A DNA stretch of 59,686 nt. It comes from Hylemonella sp. GTDB lineage: Bacteria > Pseudomonadota > Gammaproteobacteria > Burkholderiales > Burkholderiaceae_C. The notes beneath the pieces were generated by a model. The model was not told where the DNA came from, searched no databases, and was given only the letters and a program-made list of their open reading frames with translations. Position numbers and translations under genes: made by a program. Positions 8,124 to 18,482 of this stretch are shown here, piece after piece (the first letter of the stretch is position 1; each line of letters opens with the position of its first letter). The stretch lies in NCBI GenBank assembly GCA_030695415.1, contig JAUYQZ010000009.1, positions 1-59,686 on the forward strand, written 5' to 3'.

Positions 8124-9910
8124 CCGGAGACCTTTCGGGCCAGTCGTTGCGTCAGCGGCGGATTCCAGCCCCAGACATGGACATCGGAGCGGCCCTTCAC
8201 AGCCTGCGGGCCCAGATCGACCAGCCCGCCGGCACCACCGACGGCGGCGGCCACCTCCTGCGAGCAGATCACCGGGTATCCAAGCGTCTTGCTCAGGGAT
8301 TCCAGCTGGGATGCGGTGTTGACCGCGTCGCCGATCACGGTGAAATCGCGCCGCCGGCGCGTGCCCACATAACCGGCCAGCACCTCCCCTGTGTGGATGC
8401 CGATGCCGATCTGCAAGGGTTCCTGCCCCTGGGCCTGAATCTCCTCGTTGAGCCGGGCCAGGCGAACCAGCATGTCCTGCGCGGCTTCCAGGGCGTTGCG
8501 CCCGGGTGCATCCAGCGGCTGCGGCACGCCAAAGGTGGCCATGAGGCCGTCACCGATGAATTTGTCGATCGCGCCGCCACTGCCATGGATGGCGTCCGAC
8601 ATCTCGGCGTAATAGCGATTGAGCAGTTCGATGATCTGCTCGGGCGTGCTCTTCTCGCCGCGCGCCGTGAAGCCGCGGATGTCAGCAAACAGGATCGTCA
8701 CGCGGCTACGCTGGCCTCCTGCGTCGGGCTGCAGGCTGCCGCGCAGAATGGCGCGCATCACCTGCGGACTCACGTGCCCGGCGAATGCCGTGCGCAGCAA
8801 CTGCTTTTCACGGTAGTGCCGGACCGACTCCCAGACCAGACGGGCGAGAAAGGCCAGCACGGCGATGGCCAGCAGGCTGCCCAGGGGCAGGTACCAGCCG
8901 CGCCACAAACCCAGCACCGAAACTCCTGTGATCACGACGGCCACGCCCACCAGGGCGACCGTCTTGATCCAGCCATTGCGACCGAACCAGAGCAAGGCCA
9001 TGGCCAGCGCCAGCGGCCAGGACAAGGTCGTCTCCACCGGATCGACCCAGCCGCGACCCAGCAGTGACCGCAGGGCCTGCACATGCACCAGGGCTGCCGG
9101 GCCGCTGCGACTCTCGGGGTCCCAGGCGGCCAGGGGGACCGGCAGCCGGTAACGCGTTTCGTTGGGCAGCAGACTGGCCACCAACACCACCCGCCCCCGG
9201 ACCAGCTTTTGCAGCTCTTCCGCCTGGCCCTGGCGCAACCAGGTCAGCACCGTTTGCAGCGAGGTGTATTCGATCGGTCCGCCCACCGTGTAATCGATCA
9301 GACCGCGCGCCGAGCTTTCGCGTCCCAGCTCCCTGGCCATCAGGTCAGCCAGCGAGGGATTGCGGTCCTCGTCGATGCAACGGCGCTGGTTGATGCGGCG
9401 CACGATGCCGTCGCGGTCTTCGCACAGCACCAGCGAACTCAGTGCCTGATCGCCGGCGGCCTGCAGCAACTCGGGGGCGATTGGCCGCAGACGACGCTCC
9501 AGGCCCATGGGCTGGCCCAGCACCAAGGGGGTCGTGGCACGCAGCTTGCGCACCCCCTCCAGCAGGGGCGCATCCACGCCCTTGATCAGGAAGTCGTAGG
9601 AACGTACAGGCAGCGGCGCCGCGATACCGACCACGGCAGGGCGGGCGGCAGCCAGCCCCGTGAAGAGCTCCCCCAGATAGCGGTGCCATAGGGCGTAGGG
9701 CTCGGGGAAGGATTCGTAGGCCCGCTCATCCAGGCCGATAACCACCACGTCCTGCGGCAGGGCCCCCGGCGCCAGGGCACGCAACCAGCGCGACTGTTCG
9801 TCGTAGAGCGCCCGGTCCGCCGGCCGTAAAGCGTCGGAGGCCATCACCCCAAGGACCAGGACACAAAGGACAAGAAAGCCGACGAATATCTCGCGTTGTT
9901 GCCGAAGCAT
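8120..9910 (-). CDS. CHASE2-adenylate/guanylate cyclase (class III)
   Basis: A 596-residue protein from the ATG at 9910, with an alternative in-frame start at 9961. One N-terminal helix (FVGFLVLCVLVLGVMA) is followed by a periplasmic CHASE2 domain (about 30-290: QDVVVIGLDERAYESFPEP, ILVL-type closing strand RVVLVASLL). Three helices (298-360) and a class III nucleotidyl cyclase domain (about 400-575) complete it. Metal-binding aspartates are D410 (LFADIRGF) and D454 (DKFIGDGLMATFG), and K450 suits adenine recognition. N531 in GDAVNTASQLE is present, but the transition-state arginine four residues later is glutamine (Q535). The domain order is that of CHASE2-cyclases that make cAMP in response to an extracytoplasmic signal. 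It is the promoter-proximal gene of the operon and is divergent from groES. Confidence 0.86.
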   Translation of the reverse strand: MLRQQREIFVGFLVLCVLVLGVMASDALRPADRALYDEQSRWLRALAPGALPQDVVVIGLDERAYESFPEPYALWHRYLGELFTGLAAARPAVVGIAAPLPVRSYDFLIKGVDAPLLEGVRKLRATTPLVLGQPMGLERRLRPIAPELLQAAGDQALSSLVLCEDRDGIVRRINQRRCIDEDRNPSLADLMARELGRESSARGLIDYTVGGPIEYTSLQTVLTWLRQGQAEELQKLVRGRVVLVASLLPNETRYRLPVPLAAWDPESRSGPAALVHVQALRSLLGRGWVDPVETTLSWPLALAMALLWFGRNGWIKTVALVGVAVVITGVSVLGLWRGWYLPLGSLLAIAVLAFLARLVWESVRHYREKQLLRTAFAGHVSPQVMRAILRGSLQPDAGGQRSRVTILFADIRGFTARGEKSTPEQIIELLNRYYAEMSDAIHGSGGAIDKFIGDGLMATFGVPQPLDAPGRNALEAAQDMLVRLARLNEEIQAQGQEPLQIGIGIHTGEVLAGYVGTRRRRDFTVIGDAVNTASQLESLSKTLGYPVICSQEVAAAVGGAGGLVDLGPQAVKGRSDVHVWGWNPPLTQRLARKVSG

Positions 9911-10031
9911 CGTCTGATTATGGGTCAGGCCCCGTCCGCCCCCGGCCGCCGCGGCGGGCAAGTTCCCCCCGCGTCAACAATTCCCGCCCCCTGTTTCCTT
10001 CACACAACGCTAGCGCCCTTTCACCCCAGAC

Positions 10032-10059
10032 TTGAAATGGGCCGAAATTGCCTTATCAT
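10032..10059 (+). promoter_or_regulatory. groES-groEL promoter (sigma70-like, partly sigma32-like)
   Basis: TTGAAA (10032-10037) and TATCAT (10054-10059) are 16 bases apart, a good sigma70 promoter. CTTGAAA followed 13 bases later by CCTTATCA also resembles a heat-shock sigma32 promoter. The -10 box abuts the CIRCE operator, so a bound HrcA would block it. Confidence 0.65.
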
Positions 10060-10085
10060 TGGCACTCACTGGATTCGAGTGCTAA
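10059..10085 (+). promoter_or_regulatory. CIRCE operator (HrcA-binding site)
   Basis: Half-sites TTGGCACTC (10059-10067) and GAGTGCTAA (10077-10085) with a 9-base spacer match the CIRCE consensus TTAGCACTC-N9-GAGTGCTAA at all but one position. HrcA binds CIRCE and represses groESL until heat shock. The site overlaps the -10 box and lies about 90 bases before groES. Confidence 0.9.
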
Positions 10086-10172
10086 CAACTTGAGTCCAAT
10101 GCCAAGTTAATGAGCACCAACTCCGGTTCTCAGATCTTCCAACCCTTTGTTTCAAACTCTAGGAGATTCCTG

Positions 10173-10463
10173 ATGAAACTGCGTCCTCTGGCCGATCGCG
10201 TGATTGTCAAACGCGTTGAAAACGAAACCAAGACCGCCTCCGGCATCGTCATTCCCGACAGCGCCGCCGAGAAGCCCGACCAGGGCGAAGTCCTGGCTGT
10301 GGGCCCCGGCCGCAAGAACGACAAGGGCGAGATCGTCGCCATGAACGTCAAGATCGGCGACCGCGTCCTGTTCGGCAAGTACAGCGGCCAGACCGTCAAG
10401 GTTGGCGGCGACGAACTCCTCGTGATGAAAGAGGAAGACCTCTTTGCCGTGGTTGAGAAATAA
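10173..10463 (+). CDS. groES: Co-chaperonin GroES
   Basis: A 96-residue co-chaperonin that caps the GroEL cage during ATP-driven protein folding in the cytoplasm. The start [20 protein letters not shown] is the standard GroES N-terminus. The mobile loop ([20 protein letters not shown]) and the C-terminus [15 protein letters not shown] are complete. The start is chosen because AGGAGA lies eight bases upstream (10161-10166). A longer frame from 10110 adds 21 residues that are not part of the family. It is the first gene of the groES-groEL operon, 49 bases from groEL, downstream of a CIRCE site. Confidence 0.98.
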   Translation: MKLRPLADRVIVKRVENETKTASGIVIPDSAAEKPDQGEVLAVGPGRKNDKGEIVAMNVKIGDRVLFGKYSGQTVKVGGDELLVMKEEDLFAVVEK

Positions 10464-10497
10464 ATCTCAAGCCCACTCATTCACTCTATTGAACTGA

Positions 10498-12165
<1,668 letters not shown>

Positions 12166-12177
12166 TTGCTCCTTGCC

Positions 12178-12258
12178 TGAGGGCACATGGCGGCGTTGCA
12201 AACGCTTGCCGTGCTTTGAAGCACTGTCAGCGCGTTTGCGCCTTGCCCTGTGCCCTCA
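12178..12258. repeat. Palindromic repeat after groEL, sharing a core with the repeat at rodA
   Basis: Terminal inverted arms TGAGGGCACA (12178-12187) and TGTGCCCTCA (12249-12258) enclose CATGGCGGCGTTGCAAA (12186-12202) and TTTGCGCCTTGCCCTG (12235-12250). The same two core blocks occur at 56462-56478 and 56508-56523, between different outer arms. It lies between the groEL stop and its terminator. Confidence 0.6.
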
Positions 12259-12302
12259 TGCTGCGTCGACGAGCATCACTGCTCTCGAACAGAAAACAAA
12301 AA

Positions 12303-12333
12303 AACCCGCAGTGCTCGCGCACTGCGGGTTTTT
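12303..12333. terminator. Bidirectional intrinsic terminator
   Basis: Stem ACCCGCAGTGC (12304-12314), loop TCGC, stem GCACTGCGGGT (12319-12329). A-run on the left and T-run on the right let it work on both strands. It can end groES-groEL and the convergent hydrolase gene. Confidence 0.92.
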
Positions 12334-12350
12334 TCTTGGGGCTGACGGTA

Positions 12351-13331
12351 TCAGGCGACCGGCTTGAAGTCGTAGCCGTTGCCCAGCTTCTCGATGCGGC
12401 CGAAGGCCGGGAAGGGGAAGTGGAAGCCACCGGCGGTCATGTTCTGTTGCACCATCATCTCGAAGACCTTGCGGCGCACCTCACGCGCAGCGACAGGGTC
12501 CATGTCGAATACCACGGCCATGTCGGGGTTGCGGGCAAACAGCTGCGGAATATTGGTCAGGTCCGCCAGGTAGGTGAACTGGAAGCGGTAGCTCTGTGCC
12601 ACGAACAGCGTATGACCGGGCGTGTGGCCGAAGGCCGCCACCGACCGAAGGCTGTTCACGCCACGAATGATCTCGCTGCCCGGCTCGAACTTGACGAGAC
12701 GGTCCGCACCCAGGTCGCCCATGACACGGCGCACGTTCTGGAAGGCACCCTTCATCCCCTCGGGGGCGGCCGCCATGCGCGCGTTGTCCATCCAGAAGTC
12801 GTACTCCACCGTCGGCACCATGATCATGGCGTTCGGGAACACCAGCTGGCCGGCCTTGGTGCGCACGCCATTGATGTGGTCGCCGTGGAAATGGCTCAGA
12901 ATCACGGTGTCGATGTCCTCGACCTTGAAGCCGGCAGCATTGAGGTTGCTCACCAGCCGGCCCGTCGTCGCCGGGCCGTTGTCGGCAAAGCCGGTGTCGA
13001 TCAACACGCGACGGTTGCCCATCACGATCAGGAAGGCGGTGTAGGGCACGTCGATGTACTCGGTGGGCAGGTTCTGCGAGCGCAGCAGCGCCTGCACCTG
13101 GTCCAGCGGAGTGTTGCGCACGAACTCGGCGGCCAGGGGGCGGCGGGTCACGCCGTCATTGAGCGCGATGACCTCCATGTCACCCATCTGCTGGCGGCGA
13201 AAGCCAACCTGCACCACGCTGGGCGCCCCGAAGTTGGGGGCATTCTGGGCCACCAGCGGCATGAAAGAGCCTGCCAGGTAGGCAGCCCCTGCGGCACCAC
13301 CGCCGACGAGCAAGTCGCGTCGATTGATCAT
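12351..13331 (-). CDS. Tat-exported metallo-beta-lactamase-fold hydrolase
   Basis: A 326-residue protein of the metallo-beta-lactamase superfamily. The zinc-binding motif HFHGDH is at residues 147-152, preceded by DTVILS. The IDTGFADNG strand and the later FGHTPGHTLF histidines complete the metal site. The N-terminus INRRDLLVGGGAAGAAYLAG is a twin-arginine signal, so the enzyme is exported already folded. The start at 13331 has CAGGAG upstream; the frame continues to 13445, but that part has no family resemblance. The substrate is unknown. Members of this group include lactonases and various hydrolases, and quorum-signal lactonase activity cannot be judged from sequence alone. It is a single-gene unit that shares the bidirectional terminator with groEL. 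Confidence 0.87.
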   Translation of the reverse strand: MINRRDLLVGGGAAGAAYLAGSFMPLVAQNAPNFGAPSVVQVGFRRQQMGDMEVIALNDGVTRRPLAAEFVRNTPLDQVQALLRSQNLPTEYIDVPYTAFLIVMGNRRVLIDTGFADNGPATTGRLVSNLNAAGFKVEDIDTVILSHFHGDHINGVRTKAGQLVFPNAMIMVPTVEYDFWMDNARMAAAPEGMKGAFQNVRRVMGDLGADRLVKFEPGSEIIRGVNSLRSVAAFGHTPGHTLFVAQSYRFQFTYLADLTNIPQLFARNPDMAVVFDMDPVAAREVRRKVFEMMVQQNMTAGGFHFPFPAFGRIEKLGNGYDFKPVA

Positions 13332-13524
13332 GGATAACTCCTGTTGAGGTTGTGGGAAAAACTTGCGCATCGTCGCTGACTTGGCGCTAACGCGCCGGGC
13401 ACCGCCAAATACACCGGCATCCAGGCCGGGAATTCTGCGTTTCAACGCGGCGCCGGCACGACGGTCATCCGCGCAAGCGGCGCAAGAGGCCCAAAGTGGC
13501 GCCCAGAGGGCTTTCCTTGCGGGA

Positions 13525-15612
13525 TCAGTCTAGGCGCAGATGGGTCGGCGGCAAGTCCGCCTGATAGCGCTCGTACATGGCCTCGTACATTCGCTCCAGT
13601 TGCAGGGTGAACCGACAGCTGTCGAACAAAGGCGCCGTCAGGCGGTTTCTCTCAAGCTTGTCACGGATGCCCTTCAAACGCGCACCGTCCAAAGCCAGGG
13701 CAACCGCCAGTTCTTCATAGTCCGCCAAATTGGCCGCCACCAGTTCGGGCAGGCCGAGCGCGTGGAGCAGGCTGGCGGCCATGCGGCCTGCGAACGACTC
13801 CCCCAGGCATGTCAGTACAGGCAAACCCGTCCACAAGGCATCGCTGGCAGTGGTACCGGCGTTATAGGGTTGCGTATCCAGGAAGAGGTCGGCGACACGA
13901 TAACGCGCCAGGTACTCCGGCAACGTCAAACGTTCTAAGGTCGTGACCACTCGCCCCCGGTCAACGCCGCGCCGTTGCGCTTCTTTCTTCAGGTTCTCCG
14001 CTGCCTCTGAGGTCTCGGCATACAAGAAAATGACGCCATCTTCCACCTGGAGCAACACCCGCATCCAGATATCAAATATGTTCGGGTTGAATTTGTAGTT
14101 GCTGTTGAAACAGCAGAACACGAATCCCTCTTCGGGGAGTCCCAACTCTGCGCGCGTGAACCTCCTGTCGGAGATGCTGCGTTTTGAGTCGTTCGGCTGG
14201 TAGCTTGGAAGATAGGCGATCTTCTCCACATAGAACGTTTGATGCGCCTCAGGGACGAGAACCGCATCTGCGATCAGGTACTCATAGTAGGGTGCGCCCA
14301 TCGTCCCCAAATAGCCGAGATAGCTCACCTGAACCGGCGCCGCCCTGTATGCAAATATGCCGGTTCTCGCATACTCTGTATGTCCACCAAGATCGATGCC
14401 AAGATCTATCTCCAATGAGCGCGCCAAGCTTGCCACCTCCAGATCGCTCTTGCCATTGACGTCGATAAACTGGTCAAAGGCTGAGCGAACCCTCTGTCGT
14501 ACGACATCCTCATCACCAGGCCCCCACGAGAACGCGATCAGTTCGAATCGGGACCGATCCTGCAACTCAAAAATCTCGACCATCAGATTGGCCACAGGGT
14601 GGTTGCGGAAATCGGCCGAAAAATAGCCGATCCGAATCCGCTCACCTCGCTTTCGCTTGGGAATGCCTCCAAGAGCTGGGCTCTCGGGATATTTATCTGC
14701 AATCAGTAGTTCGGCAGCTTTGCGCTGCAGCTTCAGGTTCGAAACAAGCGCCAGCAGAAAGAAGGGGTCTGTGACCCTCCGTCCCTGTTCGACACTCTCT
14801 CCAAGTTGCTTCAGATCACTCGCGTGGTCTGCCCAGTCACAAACCTTCATCCTGACGGCCAGCAAAGCGCCATGGACGTACTCCGCCGCCGGATCCAATT
14901 GAAGGCACTTTTGATAACTCTGCACGGCGTCGGCGTGGCGCTTCAGCTTCAAACTGACATTGGCAAGGTTGAAGTGGGCATCCAGAAATTTCGCATTCAG
15001 CACGATCGCCTCTCGAAACGCAAGCGCCGCAGCTGCATGGCGATTTAGAGCCGCAAGAACGAGGCCATAGTTATGGAATGCCTCCGGTGACTTTGGGTTG
15101 AGTCCGATCGCTTTTTGACAGGCTGCCTCCGCTTCCCCGAGACGACCCTCGTTGCACAAAACTCCGCCCAGATTCGTGTAGGCGGCATCCAGGCCGGGTT
15201 GCAGCTCAATTCCCTTCTGCAGCGCTGCTATGGCTCGATCATTTTGTTTCTGCTCTGACAGCAAACGACCCAGATTGACATATGGAAAGGCATAGTCAGG
15301 CGCCAGGGATATGGCGCGTCTGAGACAGACTTCTGCCTCGCCATACGCATGCATTTCCAGAAATCGCAAGCCAATGTTGTTTTGCGCATCCGCAGAACCG
15401 AGCGTGCGTGAGGAAGCACCCTCCAGGGATATTTTTGCCGCCTCCATTTGACCCAGGCCCGTCAGCGCGATTCCGCGATGAAACCAGCCTTCAGGCACTT
15501 CGGGATTGATTTCCAGTGCCTTGTCACACCACCACAGTGCTGTCCGGAAGTCACGGCGCGCATTCGAGATTTGCGCCGTGTTCAAGCATTCGGAAAGAAG
15601 ACGTTGGTCCAT
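13525..15612 (-). CDS. TPR-containing GT41 (OGT/SPINDLY-like) glycosyltransferase
   Basis: A 695-residue protein with about seven N-terminal TPR units (roughly residues 5-265, such as YVNLGRLLSEQKQNDRAIAA and YTNLGGVLCNEGRLGEAEAA). A GT41 catalytic region of the O-GlcNAc-transferase type follows from about 330. Diagnostic segments are IRIGYFSADFRNHPVANLM with the catalytic-region histidine, PVQVSYLGYLGTMGAPYYEY, CCFNSNYKFNPNIFDIW with the UDP-contacting lysine, and DLFLDTQPYNAGTTASDALW. Such bacterial enzymes transfer sugars to proteins or glycans; the donor and acceptor here are unknown. The gene is richer in A/T than its neighbours and stands alone between two housekeeping units, which hints at lateral acquisition. 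Bases 13,332-13,524 downstream of the hydrolase promoter show no gene. Confidence 0.9.
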   Translation of the reverse strand: MDQRLLSECLNTAQISNARRDFRTALWWCDKALEINPEVPEGWFHRGIALTGLGQMEAAKISLEGASSRTLGSADAQNNIGLRFLEMHAYGEAEVCLRRAISLAPDYAFPYVNLGRLLSEQKQNDRAIAALQKGIELQPGLDAAYTNLGGVLCNEGRLGEAEAACQKAIGLNPKSPEAFHNYGLVLAALNRHAAAALAFREAIVLNAKFLDAHFNLANVSLKLKRHADAVQSYQKCLQLDPAAEYVHGALLAVRMKVCDWADHASDLKQLGESVEQGRRVTDPFFLLALVSNLKLQRKAAELLIADKYPESPALGGIPKRKRGERIRIGYFSADFRNHPVANLMVEIFELQDRSRFELIAFSWGPGDEDVVRQRVRSAFDQFIDVNGKSDLEVASLARSLEIDLGIDLGGHTEYARTGIFAYRAAPVQVSYLGYLGTMGAPYYEYLIADAVLVPEAHQTFYVEKIAYLPSYQPNDSKRSISDRRFTRAELGLPEEGFVFCCFNSNYKFNPNIFDIWMRVLLQVEDGVIFLYAETSEAAENLKKEAQRRGVDRGRVVTTLERLTLPEYLARYRVADLFLDTQPYNAGTTASDALWTGLPVLTCLGESFAGRMAASLLHALGLPELVAANLADYEELAVALALDGARLKGIRDKLERNRLTAPLFDSCRFTLQLERMYEAMYERYQADLPPTHLRLD

Positions 15613-15647
15613 CTACTCGGTCAAACCATGGTTAATTCCATGCGGCA

Positions 15648-17207
15648 CTAGCATCGCAGGCGCAGCAGCAGTCCCGCAGTGGAGGCATCCAGTCCGTTGA
15701 TATCACCGCTGGTCAGGCGCGGCTCAATGGCCTGGGCCAGCACCTTGCCCAACTCCACGCCCCACTGGTCGAAGCTGTTGATGCCCCAGAGCGACCCCGC
15801 CACGAAAACCCGGTGCTCGTACAGCGCGATCAGCGCGCCCAGGCTGGCCGGCGTCAAGGCCTCCAGCACCAGGAAGGTGCTGGGCCGGTTGCCGGGCATG
15901 TGTCGTTGGCCACCGGCGTCCTCCTGCCCCAGCATCAGTGCCTGGGCCTGGGCCAGGCCATTGGCCAGCAGCTTGTGATGGTGCTCCGGCAGGTCGTGCG
16001 CCACCTGCTTCACGGCGATGAACTCCACCGGAATCACGTCGCTGCCCTGGTGCAGCATCTGGAAGTAGGCGTGCTGGCCGTTCGCGGCGGGCTCGCCCCA
16101 GATCACCGGTGAGGTGGCATGCGGCAGGGCCTGCCCGGCCGCATCCACGCGCTTGCCATTGCTCTCCATCTCCAGCTGCTGCAGGTAGGCCTGCATGCGA
16201 CGCAAGCCACTGTGGTACGGCGCCACGCTGCGGCTCGTGAAACCGTGGAAATTGCGGTACCAGACGTCCAGCAGGGCCAGTTGCACCGGCAGGTTCTGCG
16301 CCAGCGGCGCTGTGCGAAAGTGCTCGTCCATGGCATGCGCTCCCGCCAGCAGCTCACGGAAACGCTGCGGGCCGACGGCAATGGCCACCGGCAGGCCGAT
16401 GGCCGACCACATGGAATAGCGCCCGCCCACCCAGTCCCAGAAGCCAAAGGTGGTACGGATGCCAAACTCGGCCGCCGCCTGCACATTGCTGGTCAGCGCA
16501 CAGAAGTGGCGCGCGATATCACGCCCACCCTGCGCCTCGAACCAGGCCCGGGCGGAGCGGGCATTGGTCATGGTCTCTAGTGTCGTGAAGGACTTGGAGG
16601 CCACCAGGAACAAGGTGCTCTCAGGCCGAACCTGGCGCAGCACGCTGCTGAGCTCGTGTCCGTCCACGCTGGAAACAAAGTGGTAGCGCTTGCGGTGGTC
16701 AACGAACTCGTCCAGCGCCAGCACGGCCATCTGGGGCCCCAGATCCGAGCCGCCAATACCGATGTTCACCACGTCGGTGATGGCTGCATCTTCACGCACC
16801 GCCTGCGCGTAGACCAGCATGGCGTCCAGCACGCTGTGCACTTCCCGCAGTTCGTTCTGCACATAGGGCGTCATCTCAGGGAACGCAGATCCCTTGGGAG
16901 AACGCAGCAGAAAGTGCATGGCGGCCCGGTCTTCCGTGCTGTTGACGTGCTCGCCACGGAACATGGCCTCACGGTGCTGCTCCAGCCCACACTGGCGGGC
17001 CAGTCCAGTCAGCTCGGCCTGAATGGCGCTGTTGATCAGGTTCTTGGACAAGTCTGCAAAGACATGGGGCGCCTGCAGACTCAGGCGCCCGAATCGCCCC
17101 TCATCGGTGGCAAAGGCCTGCCGGAGATCCAGGGTGCGGCCCTGTGCGTCGTACAGGGCGCGCAAGGCCGTCCAGGCCGGCGTGCGGTCGCAACGGATGC
17201 GGTTCAT
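15648..17207 (-). CDS. pgi: Glucose-6-phosphate isomerase
   Basis: A 519-residue enzyme that interconverts glucose 6-phosphate and fructose 6-phosphate in glycolysis and gluconeogenesis. The family motifs are clear: NIGIGGSDLGPQMAVLAL, the phosphate-binding VASKSFTTLETMTNA, FWDWVGGRYSMWSAIGLP, and the C-terminal signature SFDQWGVELGKVLA. The length is slightly under the E. coli enzyme (549). Its ATG overlaps the tal stop by one base (TGATG), so the two form one operon, tal-pgi. The hexR regulator gene is divergent from it upstream. Confidence 0.97.
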   Translation of the reverse strand: MNRIRCDRTPAWTALRALYDAQGRTLDLRQAFATDEGRFGRLSLQAPHVFADLSKNLINSAIQAELTGLARQCGLEQHREAMFRGEHVNSTEDRAAMHFLLRSPKGSAFPEMTPYVQNELREVHSVLDAMLVYAQAVREDAAITDVVNIGIGGSDLGPQMAVLALDEFVDHRKRYHFVSSVDGHELSSVLRQVRPESTLFLVASKSFTTLETMTNARSARAWFEAQGGRDIARHFCALTSNVQAAAEFGIRTTFGFWDWVGGRYSMWSAIGLPVAIAVGPQRFRELLAGAHAMDEHFRTAPLAQNLPVQLALLDVWYRNFHGFTSRSVAPYHSGLRRMQAYLQQLEMESNGKRVDAAGQALPHATSPVIWGEPAANGQHAYFQMLHQGSDVIPVEFIAVKQVAHDLPEHHHKLLANGLAQAQALMLGQEDAGGQRHMPGNRPSTFLVLEALTPASLGALIALYEHRVFVAGSLWGINSFDQWGVELGKVLAQAIEPRLTSGDINGLDASTAGLLLRLRC

Positions 17208-18154
17208 CAGGCGGCCCGAATCAATTGCTCGAGCTTCGCCGTGTCGAGCGCGAAGGCACGCAGGCCTTCGGCCAGTTTCTCGGTGGCCATGGCGTCTTCG
17301 TTGAGCGCATAGCGAAAGCCCGGTTCGTCGTATTGGACGACCGGCAAGTCCAGCGCCCGCGCGGCGGCGGCGTCCAGGACCCGCGCCACCGGTGCGTCGC
17401 CCTGCGCCAGCTGTGCCAGCAGCTCGGGCGAGATGGTCAGCAGGTCACAGCCCGCCAGCGCCACGATCTGGCCCACGTTGCGGAAACTCGCGCCCATCAC
17501 CTCGGTGGCGATGCCATGGCGTTTGTAATGGTTGTAGATGGCACGCACCGACTTCACGCCCGGGTCGCTCGCGCCGCTGTTCGCCGCCTCGTTCCAGGCG
17601 CTGCCTGCCGTCTTCTTGTACCAGTCGTAGATGCGGCCCACGAAGGGCGAGATCAGCTGCACCTTTGCCTGCCCGCAGGCCACGGCCTGGGTGAAGGAGA
17701 ACAGCAACGTGAGGTTGGTGTGGATGCCCTGCTGCTCCAGTTGCGCGGCGGCCTGGATGCCTTCCCAGGTGGCGGCGATCTTGATCAGCACGCGGTCGAT
17801 ATGGATGCCCTGGGCCTGGTAGAGCTCGATGAGGCGCTCAGCACGTGCCACCGTGGCCTGTGTGTCAAAACTCAAACGGGCATCGACCTCGGTCGAGACC
17901 CGCCCCGGTATCAGCGCCAGGATCTCGCAACCGAAACGCACCAGCAGCCGGTCGACGATCTCGTCCAGCGCCCGGTCGCGGAACCGGTCCACGGTCTCTT
18001 GCAGCAAGGGTTGGTAGTCGGGCTTTTGTACCGCCTTGAGGATGAGCGAAGGATTGGTCGTCGCATCCTGCGGCCTCGCAGCAGCCAGCTGGCGGAAATC
18101 GCCCGTATCGGCCACCACGGTGGTGAACTGGCGCAGCGCATCGAGTTGGTTCAT
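17207..18154 (-). CDS. tal: Transaldolase
   Basis: A 315-residue class I transaldolase of the TalB type, which moves a three-carbon dihydroxyacetone unit between sedoheptulose 7-phosphate and glyceraldehyde 3-phosphate in the pentose phosphate pathway. It has the N-terminal [12 protein letters not shown] motif and the Schiff-base lysine in [31 protein letters not shown] and [13 protein letters not shown] are also typical. It is the first gene of tal-pgi, separated by 328 bases from the divergent hexR gene. A HexR-like operator lies in that space, so control by HexR is possible. Confidence 0.97.
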   Translation of the reverse strand: MNQLDALRQFTTVVADTGDFRQLAAARPQDATTNPSLILKAVQKPDYQPLLQETVDRFRDRALDEIVDRLLVRFGCEILALIPGRVSTEVDARLSFDTQATVARAERLIELYQAQGIHIDRVLIKIAATWEGIQAAAQLEQQGIHTNLTLLFSFTQAVACGQAKVQLISPFVGRIYDWYKKTAGSAWNEAANSGASDPGVKSVRAIYNHYKRHGIATEVMGASFRNVGQIVALAGCDLLTISPELLAQLAQGDAPVARVLDAAAARALDLPVVQYDEPGFRYALNEDAMATEKLAEGLRAFALDTAKLEQLIRAA

Positions 18155-18408
18155 GGGCTTGAATTATCGATGAACCTGGAAACTGCGGTTGACCGCTTGT
18201 TTCCGCTAGCAGGATCTCGGCATGTGGAGGCATGCTCCCACGACAGAACTCACCTGTTGAGCCATGCCGCTGCACACCCGCTTGCGCTGCCCTGCGGCAC
18301 GCTGGGTGCGTTGCTCCTTCTTGCAGGCAGGAGCCTGCCGCGTCGTCACGCCTTCCCAGCCCACCCCATGACAGCCCACTCGGGTGCGCTCAACCGCAGT
18401 CTCCAGGT

Positions 18409-18423
18409 TGAAATAAAATTACA
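18409..18423. promoter_or_regulatory. Putative HexR operator
   Basis: TGAAATAAAATTACA matches the reported proteobacterial HexR palindrome TGTAATwwwATTACA with one mismatch. It lies 60 bases before the hexR start and 255 bases before tal, in the divergent intergenic region (18155-18482). The rest of that region holds no visible gene. HexR is released by 2-keto-3-deoxy-6-phosphogluconate in studied species. Confidence 0.65.
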
Positions 18424-18482
18424 CCTTCTCTTCATTTCATGTAACCCTGCCCGCCTTACCGAGGCACCCCACTGGAGTCCCC

